6,519 bases of DNA from Methanospirillum hungatei (lineage in GTDB: Archaea > Halobacteriota > Methanomicrobia > Methanomicrobiales > Methanospirillaceae), in the NCBI GenBank assembly GCA_003251955.1, contig QKDV01000135.1:1-6519 (forward strand), read 5' to 3'. The position numbers and the translations under genes are program-made. Below are positions 1 through 5,530 of the stretch, piece after piece; the stretch's first letter is position 1, and each line of letters begins with the position of its first letter. A model generated the notes under the pieces. The model was not told the origin of the DNA. It was given only the letters and a program-made list of their open reading frames with translations, and ran no database searches.

Positions 1-851
1 ATCACCTGATAGATAAGGCAGCCAGGATCGCTGTATACGGTGCTGATGCATTGCCGCTAAAAAGAAAAATTTTAGGGCTTCTCTTTTTTGAACCCAGTAC
101 CCGGACACGCATGTCGTTTGAATCTGCAATGCTGCGCCTTGGAGGTTCATGTATGAATCTGGGAGGTGTTGAGGTAAGTTCAATGGCAAAGGGAGAGACA
201 CTTGCCGATACGATCAGAGTTGTCAGCGGATATGCAGATGCAATAGTCCTCAGACACCCAAAAGTCGGAGCAGCCAGGCTTGCAAGTGAGTTTGCAGACG
301 TTCCAGTTATCAACGGGGGCGACGGAGCCGGACAGCATCCCTCGCAGACACTCATCGATCTCTATACCATTCATCAGTCAATGCCCCTCGACGGGATTAA
401 AATCGGGCTTATCGGGGACCTCATGTACGGGCGAACCACCCACTCCCTTGCATATGCATTGACAAGGTACAATGCCGAGATTCATGCAATCTCTCCAAAA
501 GGCCTCGGCCTGCCAGAGTCACTTAAGCATGATATCAGGGAGACGGGATGCGCAGTCATTGAGCACGACTCAATCGATGAGATCATCCGTGAACTTGATG
601 TCTTATACGTAACCAGATTCCAGCGTGAGCGATTTCCTGACCCTGCCTCCTTTTTTGACGTAGCAGCTAGTTACCGGATCACGCCATCTCTTCTGGACGG
701 TGTTAAGGATCATTTAATCCTGCTTCACCCACTCCCCCGCGTTGACGAGATCGATCCGGCAGTTGACGCTCTTCCATATGCACGGTACTTTCAGCAGGCA
801 CGAAACGGCGTGCCGGTCAGAATGGCAATGCTTCTAGAGGTGATGCAATGA
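1..851 (+). CDS. pyrB: Aspartate carbamoyltransferase catalytic subunit, 5' partial
   Basis: This subunit condenses carbamoyl phosphate with L-aspartate to N-carbamoyl-aspartate, the committed step of pyrimidine synthesis, in the cytoplasm. The frame is open from the window edge (first whole codon at 3), so the start lies outside. The TTG at 51 is an internal leucine codon, not the start. About 282 residues are visible; alignment to E. coli PyrB (about 310 aa) suggests roughly 20 N-terminal residues are missing. Visible signatures, in order: the carbamoyl-phosphate loop FEPSTRTR, the KGETLADT loop whose lysine reaches into the neighbouring active site, HPSQTLIDL, MYGRTTHSL, TRFQRERF, and the aspartate-domain loop HPLPRVDEI. 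All catalytic signatures are intact. The TGA stop overlaps the pyrI ATG as ATGA, so the two subunits are translationally coupled. The promoter is outside the window. Confidence 0.97.
   Translation, partial: HLIDKAARIAVYGADALPLKRKILGLLFFEPSTRTRMSFESAMLRLGGSCMNLGGVEVSSMAKGETLADTIRVVSGYADAIVLRHPKVGAARLASEFADVPVINGGDGAGQHPSQTLIDLYTIHQSMPLDGIKIGLIGDLMYGRTTHSLAYALTRYNAEIHAISPKGLGLPESLKHDIRETGCAVIEHDSIDEIIRELDVLYVTRFQRERFPDPASFFDVAASYRITPSLLDGVKDHLILLHPLPRVDEIDPAVDALPYARYFQQARNGVPVRMAMLLEVMQ
836..844 (+). promoter_or_regulatory. Strong Shine-Dalgarno site for pyrI
   Basis: AGAGGTGAT lies within the last codons of pyrB and ends 3 nt before the pyrI ATG at 848. GAGGTGAT is complementary to the conserved 3' end of archaeal 16S rRNA. 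It fixes the pyrI start and supports coupled translation of the two subunits. Several later genes here lack such a well-placed site. Confidence 0.75.
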
Positions 852-1315
852 ACAGCGACAAGTACCGGGAGGGGCTGTTGATAAACGCAATCCAGAACGG
901 AACCGTGATCGATCACATCACCGGTGGAGAAGCCCTGATCGTTCTACGTATCCTCGGAATCACCGGGAGCACAGAGGAATGCGTGAGTGTTGCAACCAAT
1001 GTTGTAAGTAATGCTCTTAGCAGGAAAGACGTGGTCAAGATAGAGAACAGGGAACTCAAGGATGAAGAGGTGGACAGGATAGCTCTCATCGCTCCCCAGG
1101 CAACAATCAATATCATCAGGGAAAGACGCGTCGTTGAAAAGAAAGGAGTAGAGATTCCAGACACCCTGATTGGTGTGCTCAAGTGTCCAAACCCGTGTTG
1201 TATCACGAATACCAACGAACCGGTGAGCAGCAGGTTCTCAGTTCAGGGAAAACGGCTTATCTGTAATTACTGTGACACAGTAATCGGGTCTGATATCTCG
1301 TCACATATCATCTGA
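848..1315 (+). CDS. pyrI: Aspartate carbamoyltransferase regulatory subunit
   Basis: The 155-aa product is the zinc-binding regulatory chain that joins PyrB trimers and binds nucleotide effectors; its length is normal for PyrI. The N-terminal allosteric domain (about residues 1-103) contains NGTVIDHI (17-24) and KDVVKIEN (60-67). These match the E. coli nucleotide-site segments around Asp19 and Lys60, and a Lys pair at 98-99 is in the region of Lys94. The C-terminal zinc domain has Cys113, Cys118, Cys139 and Cys142 in the expected CPNPxC...CxxC spacing. An additional Cys117 directly precedes Cys118, where the family usually has Asn or a similar residue. The start is set by the strong ribosome-binding site and the ATGA overlap with pyrB. 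The last 15 nt overlap the end of coaD on the other strand, and no good terminator follows, only a TTTT at 1316-1319. Confidence 0.97.
   Translation: MNSDKYREGLLINAIQNGTVIDHITGGEALIVLRILGITGSTEECVSVATNVVSNALSRKDVVKIENRELKDEEVDRIALIAPQATINIIRERRVVEKKGVEIPDTLIGVLKCPNPCCITNTNEPVSSRFSVQGKRLICNYCDTVIGSDISSHII
1266..1284. repeat. Perfect 19-bp palindrome inside the 3' end of pyrI
   Basis: The arms ATTACTGTG (1266-1274) and CACAGTAAT (1276-1284) are exact reverse complements around a single A. The site lies over the codons of the last zinc-binding cysteine (CDTV region) of PyrI. It also lies 17-35 nt beyond the coaD stop when read on the minus strand. It could form a hairpin helping to end the coaD transcript or serve as a protein site. 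No T-run follows it directly on the minus strand, and one palindrome of this size could occur by chance in a window this long. Confidence 0.35.
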
Positions 1316-1792
1316 TTTTGCGTCCAGGGCCTGGTGATCAATCAGATGACCATGAACATCGATCTCACCACGCCAGATTCTGGTACTAGAGATCCACTTC
1401 CCATCTTCTGCAAGCACGCACCTGATCTGGTGGATCTCAACACAGGGCCGGCTTTTATTCCTGCGAAGCTGGTTTATCTCTTTTGCTACGGGAAATGTCT
1501 CTTCGCTCACGATAAGAGCATCAAAATCTGAGTCAAGCGTCGACCCGAACCGGTCGTGAAGTTCCTCAATGATCCAGATCGGAGGGACGTTCTTCTCTTC
1601 AAGAAAAGTCAGCAACGCTGCCTCTCTTTCCCGGTATGGATGGATAGGATGCGATTTGCGATCTGCGAACTTATCGCTGGTCAGGCCGATAATGACTGTT
1701 CCTTCAGGGCCTGCTATATCAAAGGCACGACTGATAAGAAACCGGTGTCCGTCGTGCAGAGGGTCAAAGGTTCCCCCAACCATCACCTTCAT
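1301..1792 (-). CDS. coaD: Phosphopantetheine adenylyltransferase, archaeal type
   Basis: The 163-aa cytoplasmic nucleotidyltransferase transfers AMP from ATP to 4'-phosphopantetheine, giving dephospho-CoA, the penultimate step of coenzyme A synthesis. The N-terminus GGTFDPLHDGH (6-16) is the nucleotidyltransferase signature with the HxGH-type motif at His13-His16. A SHPIHPYREREAAL segment follows at 47-60, then VSEETFPVAKEINQLR (95-110), typical of the archaeal PPAT family. ISSTRI (134-139) is the C-terminal ATP-binding ISSTR motif. The length fits the archaeal family. ATG at 1792 is preferred over the in-frame ATG at 1783 because it keeps the first beta-strand complete; no clear Shine-Dalgarno precedes it, so a leaderless mRNA is possible. 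It is divergent from the gamma-carbonic anhydrase gene, and its 3' end overlaps pyrI by 15 nt. Confidence 0.93.
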   Translation of the reverse strand: MKVMVGGTFDPLHDGHRFLISRAFDIAGPEGTVIIGLTSDKFADRKSHPIHPYREREAALLTFLEEKNVPPIWIIEELHDRFGSTLDSDFDALIVSEETFPVAKEINQLRRNKSRPCVEIHQIRCVLAEDGKWISSTRIWRGEIDVHGHLIDHQALDAKSDDM

Positions 1793-1822
1793 GTCTGAAC
1801 ATGGTTATGTTCGCTCACGTTT

Positions 1823-1834
1823 ATGGATATTCAT
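1823..1834. repeat. Left arm of a 12-nt inverted repeat matching the start of the carbonic anhydrase gene
   Basis: ATGGATATTCAT here is the exact reverse complement of ATGAATATCCAT at 1988-1999, the first four codons of the gamma-carbonic anhydrase gene. Similarity does not extend beyond the 12 nt on either side. On the minus strand this copy begins a nine-codon ORF (1834-1805) starting MNIH, like the real gene, and ending before coaD. Confidence 0.5.
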
Positions 1835-1898
1835 CGACTGTTGAATCTGTTTCAGAATTACCGGTTCATTCACAAGGTAGCAGAGAAGTGGTTGATCC

Positions 1899-1906
1899 TT
1901 TTATGT
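1899..1906 (+). promoter_or_regulatory. Possible TATA box for the four-gene string
   Basis: TTTTATGT within an AT-rich stretch is the best archaeal TATA-like match upstream of 1988. With the usual 25-nt spacing, transcription would start near 1926-1932. That would give a leader of about 60 nt containing the palindrome at 1936-1979. The match to consensus is only moderate. Confidence 0.35.
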
Positions 1907-1935
1907 TTTTCTAACCGATAGGTACACAGGAGTAA

Positions 1936-1979
1936 ACGGATTAATTCCCTGACAGGTCCGGACCATTAGGGAATTCCGT
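1936..1979. repeat. Two-layer palindrome just upstream of the carbonic anhydrase start
   Basis: The arms AATTCCCT (1943-1950) and AGGGAATT (1968-1975) are exact reverse complements. Between them, almost exactly co-centred, lies the perfect palindrome GGTCCGGACC (1955-1964). Outside them ACGG (1936-1939) can pair with CCGT (1976-1979) across a three-base bulge. The element ends 8 nt before the ATG at 1988. It could be a dimeric-repressor operator or, if transcription starts upstream, a 5'-leader hairpin controlling translation. Confidence 0.6.
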
Positions 1980-1987
1980 ACCAACAT

Positions 1988-2479
1988 ATGAATATCCATC
2001 AGCATATTCCACAGGCTGCATTTGTTGCACCAAACGCTACCGTTATCGGAGAGGTCGCTGCAGGTCCAGATATCAATGTCTGGTATGGAGCGGTGATACG
2101 GGCGGATAAGGATCGGATATCAATCGGTGCACGTTCAAATATTCAGGATAACTGCGTAGTACACACATCAGCAGGTCATCCAGTATCTGTCGGAGAAGAT
2201 GTTTCAGTAGGACATGGCGCAATTCTGCACGGATGCACAATCAAAGACAGGGTCCTCGTCGGTATGGGAGCAATCGTGTTGAACGGTGCCATAGTCGGGG
2301 AGGAGAGTATCATCGGAGCAGGAGCTCTTGTTTCAGAAGGCAAGGAGATTCCGCCCCGCTCGCTTGTACTCGGAGTTCCGGGAAAGGTGGTAAGGCAGGT
2401 GACTGATGAAGAAGTCGCCGCAACTCTTCAGAACGCCTCATCGTACGTAAAACTTGCCCGGGAGCATGCTATTGAATGA
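1988..2479 (+). CDS. Gamma-class carbonic anhydrase-like hexapeptide-repeat protein
   Basis: The 163-aa product has the left-handed beta-helix signature of imperfect hexapeptide repeats across most of its length (about residues 10-135), followed by a C-terminal helix. Zinc-ligand histidines are placed as in the family: His59 (NCVVHT), His76 and His81 (VGHGAILHGC). Arg38 and Asp40 (VIRAD) and Gln53-Asp54 (IQDN) match active-site residues of Methanosarcina Cam. The segment between the first and second His is short and lacks the acidic loop carrying Cam's proton-shuttle glutamate, so it groups with the shorter YrdA/CamH-like proteins. Hydration of CO2 to bicarbonate is plausible but not certain, because many homologues show no measured activity. 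The ATG has no good Shine-Dalgarno and follows a strong palindrome. The 3' end overlaps the HdrA-like gene by 14 nt, and it heads the four-gene string. Confidence 0.9.
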   Translation: MNIHQHIPQAAFVAPNATVIGEVAAGPDINVWYGAVIRADKDRISIGARSNIQDNCVVHTSAGHPVSVGEDVSVGHGAILHGCTIKDRVLVGMGAIVLNGAIVGEESIIGAGALVSEGKEIPPRSLVLGVPGKVVRQVTDEEVAATLQNASSYVKLAREHAIE

Positions 2480-3764
2480 AGTAGTTGTTATCGGTGGCGG
2501 TATTGCCGGGATCACGGCTGCTCTCGATCTTGCAAATCACGGCATACATGTTCACCTGATCGAGCGTGAGCCAACCATTGGCGGACACATGGCAATGCTT
2601 GACAAAACCTTCCCGACCAATGACTGTTCGATGTGTATTCTCAGTCCAAAGATGGTAGATGCCGCCAGACATCCGAAGATATCTCTTCATACCTGTACAG
2701 AGGTTACTGGCATTGAGGGAGAGGTAGGTAACTTCACAGTGCACGTCACCAGGCATCCCAGGTATATCAAAGAAGCAGATTGTACCGGGTGTGATGACTG
2801 CGTTGCAATATGTCCGGTTGAGGTCTATAACCGGTTCGATGCAGGTCTTGGTGTCCGCAAAGCGATCTACAAAGCACATCCACAGGTTGTCCCAAATATC
2901 GTGATACGTGATGCAGAACATTGTATCAACTGTGGTCTTTGCTATAGTGTCTGTGGTAAAAAGGCAATCTTGAGAGATGACGAGGATGGGGAAGAGCAGG
3001 CATACATCAAGGCTGCTGCAGTGGTTATTGCAACCGGGTACGAGGTATTTGATGCAACAAAGAAACCATCGTACCACTACCGGCAGATCCCTGATGTAAT
3101 CAGCAGTATCGAGTTCGAGCGTATGATCAACGCAAGCGGGCCTACAAGTGGATACCTGAAGAGATTATCAAACGGTCAAAAACCCAAAAGTATTGTCTTT
3201 ATCCAGTGTGTCGGTTCACGTGACTGCGCTTTAGGATCTCCTTCCTGTTCTGCAGTATGCTGCATGTATGCAATCAAAAATGCACTCCTCATTAAAGAGA
3301 AATCATCTGATCTCGAGGTTACGGTACTGTACATGGATATCAGGGCATACGGGAAGGGATACGAGGAGTTCTTTGAGCGGGCAAAGAATGCGGGGGTCAG
3401 ATTTGTCAGGGGACTTCCAGGAGATCTCTACCAGAATAATGGACATGTCAGGGTGCATGTTGAGAATACGGAGACCCGGGAACTAGTAAAGATAGACGCA
3501 GATCTTGTTGTACTCTCAGTCGGAATCAGACCCCAAAACGATGCCACAGTAATTGCAGAACGGTATGGAATTAGCATCGACGAGACCGGATTTTTCGCAG
3601 GCCTTGATCAGAAATCAGATCATATCACATCGATACGGCCGGGCATATTCCTTGCAGGCACGTGCCGGGAACCTATGGATATCCCGGACTCGGTTGCAGA
3701 AGGCGGGGCAGCAGCAATGCGTGCAGTCATCAGTTGCATGAAGGGGGAGCATGCAGTCATCTGA
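2466..3764 (+). CDS. HdrA-like flavin/iron-sulfur protein, core domains only
   Basis: The 432-aa protein belongs to the CoB-CoM heterodisulfide reductase subunit A family (FAD, electron transfer or bifurcation). Order: FAD-binding GGGIAG (10-15); family segment GGHMAMLDKTFPTNDCSMC (39-57); an inserted ferredoxin domain with Cys106/109/112/116 and Cys153/156/159/163, each CxxCxxCxxxC, for two [4Fe-4S] clusters; the HdrA cysteine group 248, 254, 261, 265 and 266, starting QCVGSRD and ending CC; the MDIRAYGKGYEEF segment; and the FAD closure GTCREPMDIPDSVAEGG. Full HdrA is about 650 aa; the N-terminal cluster domain and the C-terminal two-cluster ferredoxin are both absent here. No hdrB, hdrC or mvhD is next to it. 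The start is uncertain: ATG 2466 follows GGGAG by 1 nt, while TTG 2472 has that site at a better 7-nt spacing. The physiological electron donor and acceptor are unknown. Confidence 0.92.
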   Translation: MLLNEVVVIGGGIAGITAALDLANHGIHVHLIEREPTIGGHMAMLDKTFPTNDCSMCILSPKMVDAARHPKISLHTCTEVTGIEGEVGNFTVHVTRHPRYIKEADCTGCDDCVAICPVEVYNRFDAGLGVRKAIYKAHPQVVPNIVIRDAEHCINCGLCYSVCGKKAILRDDEDGEEQAYIKAAAVVIATGYEVFDATKKPSYHYRQIPDVISSIEFERMINASGPTSGYLKRLSNGQKPKSIVFIQCVGSRDCALGSPSCSAVCCMYAIKNALLIKEKSSDLEVTVLYMDIRAYGKGYEEFFERAKNAGVRFVRGLPGDLYQNNGHVRVHVENTETRELVKIDADLVVLSVGIRPQNDATVIAERYGISIDETGFFAGLDQKSDHITSIRPGIFLAGTCREPMDIPDSVAEGGAAAMRAVISCMKGEHAVI

Positions 3765-4806
3765 TACTCCGCTCAGACCAGTCACCTTTCATCAGGATAT
3801 TCCCGCTATCAGGTTTATTGCACAGACAAGGCTTCCTGAAGAGTATGTTGAAGAATCTGCATATGATATCGACAGGCTGGCTGATGCAATACGATGTCTT
3901 GACATCAGGGGGGCACCGGCACTTGGTGTGGCCGGTGCATATGGCATCGCCCTTGCAGCCTTAACATCTACCGCATTAGATCTGGATAAATTCAGACAGG
4001 AAATTTCAGAAGCAGCAGACCTGCTCAGATCAACTCGTCCAACGGCAGTCAACCTATTTTATGGGATCAATCGGGTCCTGACCGCTGTAGAGCAGGAGCA
4101 GACCATATCTGCTGCAAAAGATCGGGCTGTTAATGAGGCAGATGCAGTGGCAGATGAGGACAGCAGGACCTGTCATGCCATCGGTGAACATGGGCAGAAA
4201 ATACTTCCTCAATCATGCAGGATTCTCACCCACTGTAATGCAGGAGCACTCGCATGTAGGGAGTGGGGAACGGCACTTGGAGTTATCAGGTCTGCTGTCC
4301 AGGCAGGAATTTCAGTCCAGGTCTATGCATGTGAAACCCGTCCACTCCTGCAGGGAGCAAGACTCACATCATGGGAACTGGCACGGGACGGGATAGATGT
4401 CACGGTTATTACCGATTCGATGGCTGCTTCACTCATGAGAAAGGGAATGGTTGATATAGTGATCGTAGGGGCTGACCGGATTACGAAAGATGCAGTCTTC
4501 AATAAGATCGGTACCTATATGCATGCGGTTTGTGCAAACGCACATCAGATCCCATTTTATGTTGCTGCCCCTTTTTCAACCTTTGACGAGGAATCTGAAG
4601 AGGCAGATATCATCGTAGAAGAACGAAGCCGTGAAGAGATAGCATACTTTGGAGGGAGAAGAACGATACCAGATTTAGTAAAAGTATACAACCCGGCTTT
4701 TGATGCTACACCTGTCTCGCTTGTTTCAGGAATCATCACAGAGCATGGGATATTCAGACTGCCTGAAAGTCTCTCTGATATCAGAGCGATCAGACAGAGG
4801 AGTTGA
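3751..4806 (+). CDS. mtnA: S-methyl-5-thioribose-1-phosphate isomerase (MtnA/aIF2B-related family)
   Basis: The 351-aa cytoplasmic enzyme is predicted to convert methylthioribose-1-phosphate to methylthioribulose-1-phosphate in salvage of methylthioadenosine. Family signatures: IRGAPALGVAGAYG (52-65), RPTAVNL (96-102), THCNAG (160-165) with catalytic Cys162, CETRPLLQGARLTSWEL (194-210), VGADRI (239-244) with catalytic Asp242, NKIGTY (251-256) and the AAPFSTFD segment (272-279). Length and motif set favour MtnA over the related ribose-1,5-bisphosphate isomerase, though specificity within this superfamily cannot be proved from motifs. In Methanocaldococcus the homologue works in methylthioadenosine/5'-deoxyadenosine recycling. 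The ATG at 3751 is the only workable start and overlaps the HdrA-like gene by 14 nt; GGGGGAG lies only 1 nt upstream, so translational coupling is likely. No other methionine-salvage gene is in the window. Confidence 0.92.
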   Translation: MQSSDTPLRPVTFHQDIPAIRFIAQTRLPEEYVEESAYDIDRLADAIRCLDIRGAPALGVAGAYGIALAALTSTALDLDKFRQEISEAADLLRSTRPTAVNLFYGINRVLTAVEQEQTISAAKDRAVNEADAVADEDSRTCHAIGEHGQKILPQSCRILTHCNAGALACREWGTALGVIRSAVQAGISVQVYACETRPLLQGARLTSWELARDGIDVTVITDSMAASLMRKGMVDIVIVGADRITKDAVFNKIGTYMHAVCANAHQIPFYVAAPFSTFDEESEEADIIVEERSREEIAYFGGRRTIPDLVKVYNPAFDATPVSLVSGIITEHGIFRLPESLSDIRAIRQRS

Positions 4807-4816
4807 AAGCAGGATT

Positions 4817-5518
4817 ATGACCTCTTTCTTTGATCTCTACCCCCATTTTATCTCCCTCATTGGTGAGATTACAGTTCTCTTTGTATTGGGATGCCTGGTT
4901 TGTGGATTTATCCTACTCTTTCTGACGATTCACGCAATCCGCTCAGGGAATCTGCTCTTCCCAAAATTCATGAGGGCCGGCCTTATTTTCCTGGAAGGAA
5001 TGATGCGTGGGCTCTTCAAACTCTTCGGAGTTGAAGATCAGGAATTTCTACGCATCATGGTTACCCTGCAGAACACACTGAACCGAAAGGCCTTCACTGC
5101 CACCCCGGTGTCACAAAGAGCCATCTTTGTTCCCCAGTGCCTCCGTTCAGGGGCTTGTCCTGCTAACCTTCATGAAGAAGGACTCAATTGTCGTTCCTGT
5201 GGATTATGCCAGATAGGTGTTGCAAGACCTCTGCTTGAAAAGATAGGATACAAGTTCTTCATTGTTCCAGGATCTTCATTCATCAAGAGGATGGTTAAAC
5301 GATACAGGCCTAAGGCCATCATCGGAATCGGATGCCTCATAGAGATCAAAGAGGGGACAGAGATGGCAGGGCAACTCAACCTCATCTCTATGGGAATTGT
5401 TACAAGCCGTGACGGATGCGTTGAGACCGCTGTGAACTGGGATGAGGTTTACGAGGTGGCTCTACTCGGTATTGACCCGAAAGATGTACCTCATGAACTC
5501 CAGCAGTATATCTCATAA
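4817..5518 (+). CDS. DUF116 family membrane protein, cysteine-rich
   Basis: The 233-aa protein has one long hydrophobic N-terminal segment (about residues 12-41), probably a membrane anchor, followed by a soluble domain matching the uncharacterised DUF116 family. The domain shows VPQCxxxxxxCPA (Cys108, Cys114), then CxxCxxCxIG (Cys125, Cys128, Cys131), Cys173 in GIGCLIE, and Cys201 in DGCVET before a WDEVYEVALLG segment. The Cys cluster suggests metal or iron-sulfur binding, which is inferred, not shown. A CxxC pair (Cys26, Cys29) lies inside the hydrophobic segment. The ATG at 4817 is chosen because the upstream extension (from 4700) would lie almost wholly inside mtnA and lacks family features. 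The gene starts 10 nt after the mtnA stop, with GAGGAG at 4797-4802 and AGGA at 4811-4814 as weakly placed ribosome sites. Its function is unknown. Confidence 0.85.
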   Translation: MTSFFDLYPHFISLIGEITVLFVLGCLVCGFILLFLTIHAIRSGNLLFPKFMRAGLIFLEGMMRGLFKLFGVEDQEFLRIMVTLQNTLNRKAFTATPVSQRAIFVPQCLRSGACPANLHEEGLNCRSCGLCQIGVARPLLEKIGYKFFIVPGSSFIKRMVKRYRPKAIIGIGCLIEIKEGTEMAGQLNLISMGIVTSRDGCVETAVNWDEVYEVALLGIDPKDVPHELQQYIS

Positions 5519-5522
5519 ATCC

Positions 5523-5530
5523 TTTTTTTT
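5523..5530 (+). terminator. T8 tract ending the four-gene string
   Basis: Eight consecutive T residues begin 4 nt after the DUF116 stop. Archaeal RNA polymerase terminates at such U-rich tracts. The run covers most of the 10-nt gap to the convergent prenyltransferase gene and enters its stop codon (TAA on the minus strand at 5531-5529). Confidence 0.6.

Larger units (their letters stand above)
1793..1987. other. Divergent intergenic region between coaD and the carbonic anhydrase gene
   Basis: This 195-nt gap must hold the promoters of coaD (leftward) and of the four-gene string starting at 1988 (rightward). It contains an AT-rich TATA-like stretch for the rightward genes, a nested palindrome at 1936-1979, and one arm of a 12-nt inverted repeat at 1823-1834. 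No convincing protein-coding or RNA gene was seen. The only minus-strand mini-ORF noted is the nine-codon one at 1834-1805, encoding MNIHKRERT. Confidence 0.6.

Noticed and set aside
51..53. TTG at 51 as the pyrB start
   Set aside because: The frame is open to the window edge, and the upstream residues (HLIDKAARIAVYG) fit the PyrB N-terminal helix, so the gene is simply cut by the window.
1332..1844. Plus-strand ORFs opposite coaD (1334-1531, 1556-1798, 1569-1844)
   Set aside because: They are short, mutually overlapping shadows of coaD with no recognisable motifs.
2469..3077. Minus-strand ORF of 202 aa opposite the HdrA-like gene
   Set aside because: Its composition is low-quality and cysteine-rich only because it mirrors the Fe-S codons; no family signature and no promoter or ribosome site, while the plus strand matches HdrA throughout.
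4700..4816. Longer DUF116 start at 4700
   Set aside because: The 39 extra residues lie almost entirely within mtnA in another frame, show no DUF116 features, and ATG 4817 directly precedes the membrane segment.
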